From contig NC_062214.1 in NCBI RefSeq assembly GCF_902686445.1, positions 91,740,738 through 91,804,737 of the forward strand: DNA of 64,000 bases. The letters are read 5' to 3'. The position numbers were made by a program, and so were the translations under genes. The notes beneath the pieces are model-generated. The model saw only the letters and a program-made list of their open reading frames with translations, searched no databases and was not told where the DNA came from. Within the stretch, counting starts at the first letter, position 1. Every line of letters starts with the position of its first letter. Source of the DNA: Sciurus carolinensis (Eukaryota; Chordata; Mammalia; Rodentia; Sciuridae). Below, piece after piece: positions 33,661 to 44,907 of the stretch.

Positions 33661-34340
33661 CTCAGACCTGTAATATGCAAGCAGTTGTCGTCAGGCTGGA
33701 GCTGACACTTCCACCCATGTTTAGCTCAGTAAGGTAACTGAGGCTGGATCATCATTTCCTGTGTACCCCAAATTGCTACAAGCCTGAAGCCAGTTGTTCC
33801 TTCACCACCAGACCTTGTTCTCAGTCCTGACTGGGAGACTCTGAAGATGAAGGGGGTACCCTCAGGGAAGGTATGGAGATGGAGGGGTCTGCACTGGATT
33901 GACTGGTCAGGAACCCAAAGGAGGGTCCAGTGTCTGCCTGTGCCATTCCCTCAGGGTCCAGCCATCTGCTGTGACCACCGATGTGGACTTGGTCAGAGGC
34001 CTAGAGCCCTGGTGCCTGCTCAAAAGAACAGAAACCAGGCAAGTTCCTCTCTGATAAAATGTGAATGATTCCTTCCTGTGTCAATACCCTCTAAGATTCC
34101 CTGGACAACCCCAACACTGCCCTTCAAATCTCCCCTGCACAAATTAAGTTCCTGGGGCAGCTCTACTGAACAGCGCCCTCTAGTGAAAATTTGTGTTCCT
34201 GCGGTAACCGCTGGGGAAGGGCTTGCTGGAACCACCAAGGAGAGAGAATCCGTCCATGCTATTCTTCAGATCTCGCTCTACAGAATCCCTGCTGTGCCAG
34301 GCATCACCAGCCACTGAAAAGTTCTGAGAGCGATGTGAGA
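33660..34340. other. Single-copy DNA with a CTCF-like motif
   Basis: No exon or repeat recognised. It holds the motif at 34171-34186 described separately. Opposing frames at 34020-34317 overlap and lack domains. Confidence 0.4.
34171..34186 (-). promoter_or_regulatory. CTCF-like binding motif
   Basis: On the minus strand the sequence reads TCACTAGAGGGCGCTG, matching the vertebrate CTCF core (CCACTAGRGGGCGCTR) at nearly all positions, including the AGRGGGCGC centre. It is outside any repeat I recognise. Occupancy cannot be told from sequence. Confidence 0.6.
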
Positions 34341-34344
34341 GCGT

Positions 34345-34440
34345 AAGCCGTGTCTATCATGTTCACCATTGGGCCTCACCACGTAATACTGGCTGGCATA
34401 CACTTGACATTCTGTAAGTACTTTTCTAATCAATGAATGA
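34345..34440 (+). repeat. L2 3' terminus
   Basis: 'ctatcatgttcaccattggg', 'ctggcatacacttgacattc' and 'caatgaatgaag' follow the L2 3' end. Confidence 0.45.
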
Positions 34441-34589
34441 AGAAACAAAGAATAAATAAGATGATAGTATCTGGACCTCAATGAAATCAATGTAGGCATG
34501 GTTCTGTGTTTATTTTAGAGCACTCCCATTAACAGGAGTTAATTTATGTCTTTTAAATTAAGCTTAACTTAATAGGTATCTGTGTATAG

Positions 34590-34795
34590 TGTCAAGAGTG
34601 AGAATTATAGAGTCAGACAGCCTGGATTCAATGCCTGATTCTGCCACGTATCATCTCTGTGACGTTAGGCAATTTCCTTCATCTCTCTGTGCCTTATTTC
34701 CTTTTCTATAAAATAAGAAACCCTAGTGGTGTTGTCATGAGGATTAAAATAAACTTTGTAAAGCACTTTAGAGAGTGCCTTTGACATATCATGCA
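34590..34795 (+). repeat. MIR SINE
   Basis: 'agtcagacagcctggattca', 'ctctctgtgccttatttcct' and 'gtcatgaggattaaaataaa' span most of a MIR. Confidence 0.8.
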
Positions 34796-34881
34796 TTATA
34801 TTAGGATTTGCTAAACAAGTAAGGGAAAACTTGCTAAAAATTGAGTGATATCCAATAATAAACTGGCTACCCAATGAGGTA

Positions 34882-35217
34882 TAGTAGTCCCCTGTAGACA
34901 TGGATTTGCTTTCTATAGTCTCAGTTACCTATGGTAAACCAAGGTCTGAAAATATTACATGAAAAATTCCAAAACCAAACAATTCACAAATTTTAAGTTT
35001 TCTGCCTTTCTGAATAGTAGAAAGAAAGCTTTTAACCTCCTTCTCCATCTCACCTTAGATGCTTTTGTCCAGTGTATACATGCTGTATATGCTACCTACC
35101 CATTAGATACTTGGTAAGGAAAAAATAGTATATGTAGAGTTCAGTACTATCTGTATTTTCAGAAATTCACCAGGGGTGTTGGAATGGATCTTCCAGAATA
35201 AGGGGGGACTGACTACT
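34882..35217 (+). mobile_element. Tigger-like DNA transposon (MER8-type)
   Basis: Left end 'tagtagtcccctgtag', then 'ctcagttacctatggtaaac' and 'gtctgaaaatattacatg'. Internal 'ttttgtccagtgtatacatg'. Right end 'aataaggggggactgacta'. Non-autonomous with related terminal repeats and no transposase. Confidence 0.75.
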
Positions 35218-35269
35218 CTATTGAGCTCCCATAACCAGAGGAATGAGAGGATGGATTAGGCTCTTTAAG

Positions 35270-35480
35270 ATAATTAATAATAACTATTATCTATTGAGCT
35301 CCTAATATTGTCCAGTGCTACGCTAAGCACTTTACATTTATTATCTAATTTTGTCTTTAAAATAACTCTGTGAGATAGGTAGTATCATCACCATTTGACA
35401 CAAGAAATGAAGCCTTTGTAATGACCCGAGGTCCTTCAGTTTGGAGTGACAGAGCTGAGTCAATGAACTCTGGGGCACTG
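35270..35480 (-). repeat. MIR SINE (antisense)
   Basis: 'ctattgagctcctaatattg', 'gctaagcactttacatttat' and 'taactctgtgagataggtag' are reverse-MIR text. Confidence 0.75.
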
Positions 35481-38400
35481 TTGATGCTGAGGTGAGTCAT
35501 GCTCAGAATTCAGAGAACACCTGCGTGTCTGAGGTCATGCAGGCTGTGGGAACCATGGGGGAAAAGACAGGTGAACAATCTGTGGGCTGGAGGGAAGAGA
35601 TTCCAGGCTGGCCAGAGCCCAGAACTCAGTGATAAGGAAACCTTTGTGCTGGGGCTTAAAGGTGGAGGCAGCTTTTGCAGCAATCAATCGACCAACCCAC
35701 GAGGCCAGAGACACATGTATTTGGCAATGAAGGGGAAGGTGTGAGGTGGCTCCACTGGTCCCAGATGTAAGACATTTCAGGTGGTCAGGAAAGCTCTCGA
35801 AGCAGGACAATGTTGCTGGAGAGAGAAAGAAATGGAAAATTCTGGGAGAGAAGGGAAAAGGAGGTAAATGGAGTGAAAGATACAGGTGGGATCTTTCCTT
35901 GGGAAAGAGGGGATAAGCTTTCAGGGCAGTAGCAGGATAGAGAAGATAAATGTAGACATATTTAAAAGCAAAACAGGAAAGTGGAGGGGGTTCTGCATTT
36001 ATTTTTACAATTAAAAAGGGACTGAAATAATCTGTTCAGGGGGTGATGGAGTGCATTTGGGGGCTCGAGCAGGGTGTACTAGGAGAGCAAGAGGGACAGA
36101 GAGGTCCTGTTGGGTTGCAGGAGGCCGTACTGGTGAAAAAAGGCAGGAGATTGGGTCAAGTCACGGCTGCACAGTTTAGCAATAACTCCTAGAATTTCTT
36201 AAGGGCCATGAGAGCCATCTCCCATGAGCACATAGAGCCCTCCCACTGACCCCAAAGGGCTCCTGTGGCTTAACCTTAAGAGCACACGGGCCCATCTCGT
36301 ATATCCCATTCCTTCTCCATACTGGCTTTCTGGAAGATGTCAGAAATATGGCTGAGGAGTCCAGACTGCTTGCTTGAATCCAGGTGACACCTAACTTCTA
36401 AAGCATTCCCCACTGTCATTTCCTAGGCTTCCAAGTGAGCATCAGGAGAGCATTGTGACTTCATTTTCCAGGTGGAACCGCTGACTACATCAGGTTTTGC
36501 ATCAGCTGCAAGAGGCAGCAGGCTTTCTGAGCAGCTGTCTTGCTGTCAGGCCAAGAAATGTCTGGTGTTGTGGTCTGCACCTCCCTTGTCCCCTGGCCTA
36601 GGGCCACTCCCATCACCGCCCTTACTGTGGGCTCCAGGTGGTATGGGGTGAGATGGCAAGTGTTTAAAACACGTCTCATCCTGCCCTAACCTGGCACCAA
36701 GAGCAGACATCAATAATCTCTCATGCCGTGTTTCTCAATGCAATGCTCCAGCCAGCAGCACGAAACAAATGCGGTCAGAGCTCCAGGTGAATTCTTTGTG
36801 CCACTCCAAATGTAGGGACTTAGCTCCAGCTTTGCTGCCCCATCGTCTGGGAAGCAGGAGGGCCCTGGGGAAAACCGGAGGATGAAGTGTGACTTTGGCC
36901 TCTAAGCCCACTGCCTCCCTATAGGCCTCTGCAGTGGGTTCTCTTCCAGTGCTCATCCATATGCTGGCCCACCGTACTCTTCAGGGTCCCAGGAGGTAAA
37001 CAGTTCATCTGATCTGACTGGCAATGATGGCAAGGGCAACGGATTCTAACCACAGCTGCACCTGGGTTGACTTCATTGCTCTGAGACTGTTTTCTCCTCT
37101 GGAGGGGAAACTAATTACACCTCCCAGCAGATCTGAAGCCACAAAAATGGAAGGCGGGCTTGTAATTGCAAGATTTTAAATTGAAATCATCTCTGGGAAC
37201 CTAAGAAAGTCTCACTTCTAATCATCAGCACCAACCCTCCCAAATATTTTAACAGGGACTTTTGGAGGGGCACAAGGTTTTAGCCTAAAGGGAATAATTC
37301 TAACCGTGGCTCTTTTAACTTGTGGAGCTGTCTGGGGACAAGCCAGGTCTTGTGGCACCCTCACATCCCACCTCACACTGCAATAGAACTGTCATTTTTA
37401 TGGTGCTTAATAGTTGATAAAGGGCCTGTCGCTTTCCTTCAGTATTTCTCTGTTGCTATTTTAGTGACATCAACTTAGCCTTCCTGTGAAGTTTTGTAAC
37501 TTTCCTATCTGGTAGAAACCGCAAATCCTTCTCTTTCTTTTTCTCTCCATCTAAGTCAAGGGCTCACAATGGAGGGTGGCTCGCTGGACAGTGAGTGGAA
37601 TATGGTGGGGCAGTGCAGGCTGAAGACTCCTCAAGTCTGGAAGTGTCCCTTGTCCCAATCTCTGTCACCAGGCAAGAGAGAGCAGCCAAACTGAACTGAG
37701 GGTTATTTTTAATCCAAAGATGCAGTATGTGAGAACACACAGCCCTCGCCCTGGGAGGACCTGCCAAGGGAGTGGGGACCTGAGGAGGTGTCGGGATGCA
37801 GCTGCTTCATATTGCCCCGGGCCCTCCAGAAACCGGAGCTGCGCCGAGGGGTGTCTTTTTACGTAATCTGACTTGCCACGGGGTTCTGTGAGGATGGGGT
37901 GGGAGCCCATGCATGGTGCCCTTTAATATCAGCCTGACCATTTTGGGACCAGAGTTGCCGACTCTGCAAGGGCCCTGCCCATCTCATATTGCCTCATGTC
38001 GCCCACTTCTGCCCCACCTGCCATCCACCCCAGCCTCCACCTGTCCAAGAGTACTTTAGAGTATAATTTTCTTCCTTCCTTTACTTTTCAACACCAGTAA
38101 TTCATATTAATTGTACAAAAATTGGAAAATTGAGATAAACAAAAAAGAATAGTCTGCTGACCTTCCAGTGCCCTCCTGCTGTAGATGGGTAGGAACAGGT
38201 GCTTGTTAATATTTGGTGGATATTTCTCCTGAGTTTTTTTTAATGCATATTTACACACAAAGCATTGTTTTTTCAAAACATGGAATTCTACACAAGGCCT
38301 GGCACTGGGGGAACCAGGACAGTGACATTTGCAAGAAGGACCTACAATATAGATGACAAACATTATCTCCACACCGGGTCTGTAGCTCTGTGGCAGGGAG

Positions 38401-38565
38401 CTGCAAGGTCCTGACAGGGAACACATTCAGCACATGTCTGGTCTCTGAATTTCACAGCAGAGCTCATCAATGGGAGCAACTTTCTCCTCACCTGTCCCAG
38501 CAGGAGTCATTTCACCCATGTCAGGCTTTGTCTCTGGAATCACCTGATTCAGAACCCTCTGGTGT
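35480..38565. other. Long, largely single-copy stretch
   Basis: No exon recognised. An old, unclassified repeat-like stretch lies at about 38089-38245 (attgtacaaaaattggaaaa). The region 37080-37330 is well balanced in composition and repeat-free. Overlapping frames at 37564-37910 and 38088-38433 have no domains. Confidence 0.4.
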
Positions 38566-38569
38566 ACTG

Positions 38570-38810
38570 ATCAGGAAGACAGGGTCTGGGGTCAGGAAGC
38601 TTGGATTCAAATCCTTGCTCTGCCTCTGGAAGAAGCTTGGCAAGTGGTTTAGCTTATTACCTTACTTGTGTCAAGTTTCCTCATTTGGACAACAGGGATG
38701 AGGGTAGGAGACATACCCCAGGCTTGGTGTGAGGATTCAGCGAGGCAGTACAGGTGGAGCACTCAAAAGAGACACAGTGAACATGGTTAGTGCTCCAGAA
38801 ACATGAGCAC
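38570..38810 (+). repeat. MIR SINE
   Basis: 'gaagcttggattcaaatcct', 'caagtttcctcatttggaca' and 'ggtgtgaggattcagcgagg' span the MIR core. Confidence 0.7.
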
Positions 38811-39094
38811 CTATTCTGCGTCTATTATTTTTCTACTCAGAGAGAACTTCCTGTGTTTCAGGCACTTGCCTCACTTCCTGTATCATTTGGGGGCAGGCAC
38901 ATTAACTTATTTCCTCTTTCCTCATTCAGGTGCTCGAGGCATTTAGGGGATGAGAAGGGAAATAATTTCAGGTGTCTGGATACCAGGCAATTGAATACAT
39001 TCAGTAACTGCATGATGGAATCATTAGAGCTCATTAGCATATTGGAAAGTTGATCAAAGCCATGTCGGGACTCTCACAAACACACCGACTGAAA

Positions 39095-39190
39095 AAGGAG
39101 GATCATGGGTACATGGGTGTTCATCGTGCAATACGTGTAACTAGTGTATGTTTGAAAATTTCCATCACAGGAAGTTTATATAGATGTATA
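39095..39190 (+). repeat. Old L1 3' terminus
   Basis: 'ggtacatgggtgttcatcgt' and 'gtatgtttgaaaatttccat' are the 3' end of old L1 elements. Confidence 0.5.
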
Positions 39191-39870
39191 TGTGTGCCTA
39201 TCCTGAAAAAATCCATATGGTTCTATTTTAATGTCAGACTTTTTCTGAATTAATATGCATTTTACATAATATTTGTGGATCTTTTTTGATAGTCAAGACA
39301 ATAAAACCATTAAAAATGCATCCTCCTTGAAACACACTAATGTTGAGAGAAGGCACAGTTGGTCCACAGCTGGGTCTTCACTCTGGTGATCACATTCCAT
39401 CACACAGGACTCACGCTGGCAGGTGATGGAGACAAAAAGCAGATACGCTCACTGGCACCTGGTGCCAGCCTGCCCCCTCCCTTTGTACTCCCTCCCTGCA
39501 TTGGCTTTCAGCCCTTATTCTGGGTCACACTTCTCCTGTTATAGCAATGTCCAGCACTTGGTGTGCCCACTAAAGCTCTGAAAACAAGAGCCATAGAGAA
39601 GCTATCACAGAAATTTGTGCCTCAAAGTTAGGGATCCCTGATGTCTGCCCCTTTTCTCTTCTAGGTCAGCCAGCCAGCTGCTCACCACTTTTCTCTCTGG
39701 CCCTGGCAGCCCATGCAGATTGTTGGCAACAGTATAGATGACACATCATTTTTTTCTACGTAGGACAGAGTTCATCTTGCTTTTGAAATGAATCATCCAG
39801 ATGTTTGGGTAGGTTTTGTGGCCACCACAAGTAGAATTGTGAATAGTTATAGCTTTGAATTATTGAGTGA
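39190..39870. other. Single-copy DNA, no gene seen
   Basis: Nothing recognised beyond a short AT-rich patch at 39240-39310. Confidence 0.4.
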
Positions 39871-39874
39871 TTAT

Positions 39875-40050
39875 TCAGTACCAAATACTGTACACCTACA
39901 TAATCACAAATGAAGTAAGTACTACTGTTGTCTTAATTTATGGTTGAGGAAACTGAAGCTTACAGAGGTTGAGTGCTATTCATGGTCACAGGGTTAAACT
40001 TCAGGCCGTCCAATTTCAAAGTTCATGCTATTAAACTTACGCTAATTGAA
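39875..40050 (-). repeat. MIR SINE (antisense)
   Basis: 'tggttgaggaaactgaagct', 'acagaggttgagtgctattc' and 'ggtcacagggttaaac' are reverse-MIR text. Confidence 0.7.
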
Positions 40051-40229
40051 GATTCTTTACCCATCCCAGAAAGAGGAGGGAGGTGTTAAAGAATAGCTAA
40101 CTTTCAACAGACCTGCAGTTTTGTTGGCGTGTGTGTGTGTCTATATATGGTAAACACCATACTATACACACTACCTTAACCTGGACACCTCTGCTGCCTG
40201 GCTATGGCATCCCATAAAAAGGCTCTAAG

Positions 40230-40230
<1 letters not shown>

Positions 40231-40270
<40 letters not shown>
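40231..40270. repeat. (TG)n microsatellite
   Basis: Twenty perfect TG units followed by a short CACGCGC alternation. Alternating purine-pyrimidine runs of this kind can adopt Z-DNA. The frames across it are not genes. Confidence 0.95.
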
Positions 40271-40271
<1 letters not shown>

Positions 40272-40334
40272 ACGCGCTGTGTGCATGTGTACTTCTACAT
40301 GTAGACAGAGCAATCCAAAGGTAGAGGGTGGTCT

Positions 40335-40510
40335 GGTGAGATGCTGCCTGGAATTCTGCCTCCCTGGTTCTGCCTCTGCTCTGACAGCAGCTTGCTATCT
40401 TGAGCAACCCACTTCCTCTCTATGAACCTCAGTTTCCTCTTCTGTAAAACAGGGATAAAAACCTAAGTCCCAGTTTACATTAAATGAGATCAAAGTAAAG
40501 TGTCCAGAGG
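40335..40510 (+). repeat. MIR SINE
   Basis: 'tcctctctatgaacctcagt', 'tcttctgtaaaacagggata' and 'attaaatgagatcaaag' are MIR core text. Confidence 0.75.
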
Positions 40511-40550
40511 AGTACCTAGTCAAAGTAGGCCTTGAAAAGTAAGTGTTCTG

Positions 40551-40625
40551 GGTTGGGGCTGTAGCTCAGTGGTAGAGTGCTTGCCAAGCATGCAAAATGT
40601 CCTGAGTTCAATCCCCACTACTGGA
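40551..40625 (+). mobile_element. ID SINE without A-tail
   Basis: 'ggctgtagctcagtggtaga' and 'gtcctgagttcaatcccc' give intact A-box-like and B-box-like segments. No A-rich tail and no clear TSD. It is not a tRNA gene: the 3' acceptor half does not pair with the 5' end. Confidence 0.85.
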
Positions 40626-40629
40626 ATAG

Positions 40630-42505
40630 AAGTTTCTCTCCCACATTTTCTTGGTGCAGGAAGTGGTCCCCCAAAGCAGGACTGGGAAAAAGAGAAGCAT
40701 CAGTGAACATTGCTGTTCTGTTCGTTGGAGCATGCACAAAGGAACACAGAACCCCTTGCAAATTTTCCATTAAAATTTGGTGGGTTGTTTGGAGTGCCCT
40801 TGTTTCCCTGCCCCTCCTAAGCTTCCCCAGTCCCTTGTGAAAAGTGACAGCCTGCTTCCTACACACCCACCTGGTCCTACGTTTCCCACTCCCCAACCTC
40901 AACAAAGTTCTCATCTAGGGTGTGGTGGAGCAGGGCTTCTGAACTGAGGACTTGGTCTACCTTTGCTGTGAATCTCCTCCTATGAGGAAACCAAGGTTCT
41001 AAATGCAAAGCGGCACACACACTTGCTCGCTCCCAACGTACTCCCTGACTCCTGCCCAGCAGCCTCTACCCTGGTCTCTACCTTTTTGGTCTAATAAGAA
41101 TAGGTGAGAAAGGGTAGTAGATTCCAGAGATGTTTCCCAGCCTCTCCTGAGGAGCTTCTAGCTGAATGCTCAGCTCTGGCCAAATGTTCAGGGCCTAACC
41201 TGAGGCTGAAAGGTATAGAAGGAGGCCGCGAGTTCCCAAGTTGTGTTTCGAGATCCTCAGTCTTTCAAAAACACTGAAGGCTCTCCTAGGAGTCATGAAA
41301 TTTCCTACAAAAACTCCATTTGGTGCAGATTTAATCACAAGGTGTTTAAAAGCCCCATCCGGAGATCATTTGGAGATTAAATTACCAGGTTGGAAAAGCT
41401 AAATTGTGTTGCTATTGATCAACAATTTCCAAGGGAACACACACACACTTGTTTTATCCTATATGTTAGAAAAATTTCCTTCAGGATTTGGTTATGATTA
41501 GTATAACTCATATAAATTGTTCTAGATTTAAAGGAAATGACACATTTCATGAATTTTCTAAATTGAATTAAATCATACTTAGACCCCATCTACCAAGGGT
41601 TCAAAAATTCAATTGCAGCTACTTTTCAGGGACTTTCTCATTCCTTCCATGAAGAATTCTGAACTCAGGAGATCCCAAAAACCTGGAGAAGGGTATGGGG
41701 TTCATGATGGTCCCTACCAGGTTACTCATTGTCCAAAACCAAGTGAACTAGTTAAAAGTTGTTTCTGTTGCTCACACCTGTCCTCTCCAAGCAAGGCCAC
41801 ACTGCAAGTGTTCCGTGCCCAGATGCTTCCCCTGACCCAAGGGGAAGTCCTCCCCCAAGTCCTTGCTGCCTCCAGGGTGCCATCTGGGAAGCCCAGTACT
41901 CAAGGGTTCTACCAGCCCTTGAATGACCTCCAGGTCCTGGGAGCTCGCCCCATCTCTGTCCATGTCTAACAAATGAGGTTAGGTCTCCAGACCCTTAGAA
42001 AATTAAAGAAGGGCCTCTAACTTTTCTCTGGGGCAAGAGAAGCTCAGCCCTCAAAGACACAAAGGCCCCTGGAGAGAAAGAGGGGGAAATACTTCACATT
42101 CTTTTCCAGTGAGCCCACAGAAGAAAAACAGACATGGTTAATTTCTCAATCACAGTAGCCTGTCACTTAGTCAGTAATTATCTGATTTACTTAGTAATTT
42201 GTGCTCTCTGGGGAATAGATAGAGCTGTGGTCTCAAAACAGCACCACAAAACAAAACACAAACCCTTCTTTGAATAAAGTTTATGAAATCTCTCAGCTTC
42301 TGTAATTTTTAGTCTCTCTAGACTACTTTGGGCACAGTTGGGTTCGAACCCACACAGAAGCCAGTGAGTGGCTTGGTCTTTTTTGTTACTTCTCATGGAA
42401 GAGTCCCCTCTCCCCCCATCTGAGGACTGGTGACTCAGAGATAAGCTGTGACCCTGTAACTCAGGTGAGCACCAGCTGGCCCTGATTCACACCCAACACC
42501 ACGCA
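40630..42505. other. Largely single-copy DNA, no gene seen
   Basis: The stretch 41222-41450 is repeat-free with several AT-rich homeobox-like words (ttaatcacaagg, attgatcaacaat), a reasonable candidate for a conserved non-coding element. The frame at 41613-41969 has no domain. Confidence 0.4.
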
Positions 42506-42509
42506 AGTT

Positions 42510-42665
42510 GGTGGAGTTATGGTTAGAAGGAATGGTTGTGGAGTTAAATAAACCCGACTGAGTTTGGGTTCCGTCACTTCTCTCATCCTCTATTTGTTCG
42601 TTTCTAAAATGAAAATAATAAAGTGCTCCACGGGATTATGTTCAAGTTAAATGACAGTCAAATGG
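42510..42665 (+). repeat. MIR SINE fragment
   Basis: 'ctctatttgttcgtttctaa', 'aatgaaaataataaagtgct' and 'ttcaagttaaatgacag' are diverged MIR text. Confidence 0.5.
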
Positions 42666-42778
42666 TAGCGTGAATTCACCCTTTGTGGAATATCCTCTAT
42701 TTCAAACATATAACAATGATGTAGAATATAGAAATGAAAAATTAAAATGGCATAACTACATTCAAAAAACAGTATCAG

Positions 42779-42822
42779 TCTTTGACTAGGGAGATAGCTC
42801 AGTTGGTAGAGTGCTTACCTTG
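42779..42822 (+). mobile_element. 3'-truncated ID fragment, tail-less, with TSD
   Basis: Only the first part of an ID unit is present (gggagatagctcagttggta, gagtgcttacctt). It stops before the B box, with no added A-tail. It is bracketed by AAAAAACAGTATCAG (42764-42778) and AAAAAACAGCATCAG (42823-42837), which marks it as an insertion. It fits the class of tail-less retropseudogenes made from shortened pol III RNAs. Confidence 0.8.
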
Positions 42823-42839
42823 AAAAAACAGCATCAGCA

Positions 42840-43040
42840 TCTGCATAGACAAGGCTGAGGTGCACTCTGTGCTCCTACTGGAAGGAGCCCTGTTTGCCTG
42901 TTGTGGTTGTCAGTTTCTTTTTCTCCCCAGTCCCTCCCCCACTCGTATTCCTTGAAACATTTCCTAAAATAAACAAGCTTCAGACAAGTCCTTATCTCAG
43001 AGTCTGCTTTTCTGGAAGCAATCTAGGCTAAGACATCTGG
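42840..43040 (+). mobile_element. LTR-like fragment
   Basis: 'tttcctaaaataaacaagct' (AATAAA signal) followed by 'ccttatctcagagtctgctt' and 'ggaagcaatctaggctaag' resembles the R/U5 end of an old endogenous LTR. The 5' boundary is not visible. Confidence 0.45.
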
Positions 43041-43264
43041 AAAGGAGGGGAAAATGAAGCAGTGGTAAATAGAAAACAAAGATTGGCAAAAATAAGTTAA
43101 AATATGTGCCATTACAATAAATGCAAACAGATGACTAATTAAAAGGTAGGCTATCAGATTGAATAAAATGAATGAACAAAGTTTACAAGAGATGTACCTA
43201 AAGAGAAAAACACAAAAGTAAGAAAAAGATACATCAGTCCAATGCTATCCAAAAAGAAACATAT

Positions 43265-43690
43265 GGCTATGGGTTGAACTGTGTCCTCCAAAAGGACAGG
43301 TTGAAGTCCTAATCTCAGTACCCCTACAAGTCCCATTGCAGACATCATTATCATTAGCTAAGGTGAGGTCATACTAGAATAGGGTGAGCCTTTAATCCCA
43401 TGTGACTCATAACCTTCTCAGGAGACGGAAGGAACATAGATGCATAGGAAGATGGCCATGCATTGGGGGAGGCAGAGGTCACAGCAATGTTGTGTTGCCA
43501 CCAGCCAAGGAATGCCACGAACTGCTGGACACTGGGAGAGACAAGGAAGGAGCCTCTCCTGGAACATGTGGACTGAGCATGGCCCTGCCAACGTACTGAT
43601 TTCAGAATTGTGAAAGAACACATTTCTGTAGGATGAAGCCACCCACTTTGTGATGATTTATTGTGGCAGTCCTAGGAAATTAATGTGCAT
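43265..43690 (+). mobile_element. MLT1-type (ERVL-MaLR) solo LTR
   Basis: 'atgggttgaactgtgtcctc', 'tgttgtgttgccaccagcca', 'gagcatggccctgccaacgt' and 'gtggcagtcctaggaaatta' run in MLT1 order. Lies inside L1 ORF2 sequence. Solo LTR; exact ends are uncertain by about 15 bases. Confidence 0.8.
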
Positions 43691-44182
43691 GTCTAGCAAC
43701 ATTTATATTAGAGCAAATAAAATGAAAGAATGAAGCAGCATTAGAAAGAATCAAGGATAATGCAAAATTATAAAAGAAACATCCCATCAAGAAGATACAA
43801 TTGTTACTTTGTATGTAACTAACATGACCAACTTATAAAGAGAAGTTGGTAAATTTATACTCACAGTGGCACATTTTTAATATTCCTTAATCAGGAATTG
43901 ATAGATCAAGCAGGCAAAAAAAAAAAAAAAAAAGAAAAAAGAGTCAAGATATGTAAGATAAGAAGAGTTAATTTAGTAACCTGATCCAATATAGTCACAG
44001 GGCAGCCTGCACCCAAATAAGGAATCTGTGTTCTTTTCAAGCACATGTTGATCAATTTAGCAAACAAAGGCTCAACAAATATCAAATAATTTATAGCATA
44101 AAATTGTATTTTATATGAAAAATGCTATTAAGTTAGAAATCAACATGTCCCTAAATACATTGTAAATTAAATGGAAATTCAT

Positions 44183-44725
44183 TTTTACATGAATTCATTT
44201 ATTTTACACATTAAGTCATGCAAAGAAAAATATATGCAATGCATAAAAAGAATCAAACTCATTACTTGAACACCCAGCAGTGATCAGGAATAATGAACTG
44301 TAGAATAGAGCCCAGGATTTAATGCAAAAACCACCCTGTTCAGAAAAGTTTCAGGCTTCTAGGCTCACTGATTTCAGTGTTAGATGTGCTTCTTTATACC
44401 CCTCCACTGCTTCCGCATCCTTTTTAGTTTCTAATATCTGTTGAAGATCGGGATATGTAGCACCTAACCTATGCTGGCAATCTGGGGTCATCATCCAGGA
44501 CTCTTGCAGGATCTCTGCCTGGATTTTAAAGTCAATATTTTTGCCATGCTCTGCTTTCATTTTTTCAATCTTCTCTTCCAGTTGTTTTGCTTCTTTTTCA
44601 CACATCACTCTCTTTTCAACCAAATTTTTCACCATGTGGGTCTTGGTCTTGGTCTGCTTCACATGAGGATTCACCACGTCCTGAGAGACAATGGAAGGAA
44701 AGACTGAGAATGGGAATCTTAAACA
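44183..44725 (-). pseudogene. TBCA: Processed pseudogene of tubulin cofactor A
   Basis: The minus-strand frame 44677-44351 corresponds to the whole of TBCA: 108 codons plus stop, the normal length of this small helical chaperone, which binds beta-tubulin during folding. Conserved blocks include EKEAKQLEEKIEKMKAE, QAEILQES and the C-terminal EA-stop. The start codon is lost (GTG at 44677-44675). There are many substitutions (LRLE to HRLG type changes) but no internal stop or frameshift. Introns are absent, and an AATAAA-type signal lies at 44203-44198 just before a short A-run. Flanking GAAATTCAT (44174-44182) and GAAATTCTTCAT (44726-44737) look like a decayed TSD. It is inserted in L1 ORF2. 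The upstream 31 codons of the open frame are not TBCA. Confidence 0.9.
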
Positions 44726-44907
44726 GAAATTCTTCATAAAAATCACAACAATGAAATAGTTACATAACAAAACTTGTGGGATGCAGATTCCTGGAAGAAT
44801 AAAGTTGAAAGTAAATGAATTAAAGTTTTAATACAAAAGGCGAGGAGAAAAGATTGAGCTAATGGATTTAAGGTCCTTTGCAAAATGCTTGTCACACAAT
44901 TAAAGGA

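Larger units (their letters stand above)
43045..44830 (+). mobile_element. L1 ORF2 5' half, host of two insertions
   Basis: ORF2 endonuclease-region text appears in three pieces. 43045-43264 includes 'ggctatcagattgaataaa'. 43690-44182 includes 'cccatcaagaagatacaatt', 'caggaattgatagatcaagc' and 'tctgtgttcttttcaagcac'. 44738-44830 includes 'aacaaaacttgtgggatgca'. The pieces are in the right order. An MLT1 LTR and a TBCA retrocopy separate them. An A20-type run at 43917-43936 disrupts the frame. No functional ORF2. Confidence 0.7.

Noticed and set aside
40225..40425. Frames rich in CVCVCV / HTHTHT
   Set aside because: They are translations of the (TG)n microsatellite. The same holds at 13874-14176 and 49909-50244.
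40551..40625. Possible tRNA gene
   Set aside because: A-box and B-box words are present, but the ends do not pair as an acceptor stem and the unit matches ID SINEs throughout the window.
44678..44770. Upstream 31 codons of the TBCA-containing frame as a signal or membrane segment
   Set aside because: This part is retrocopy 5' flank and L1 sequence. The hydrophobic look is incidental.
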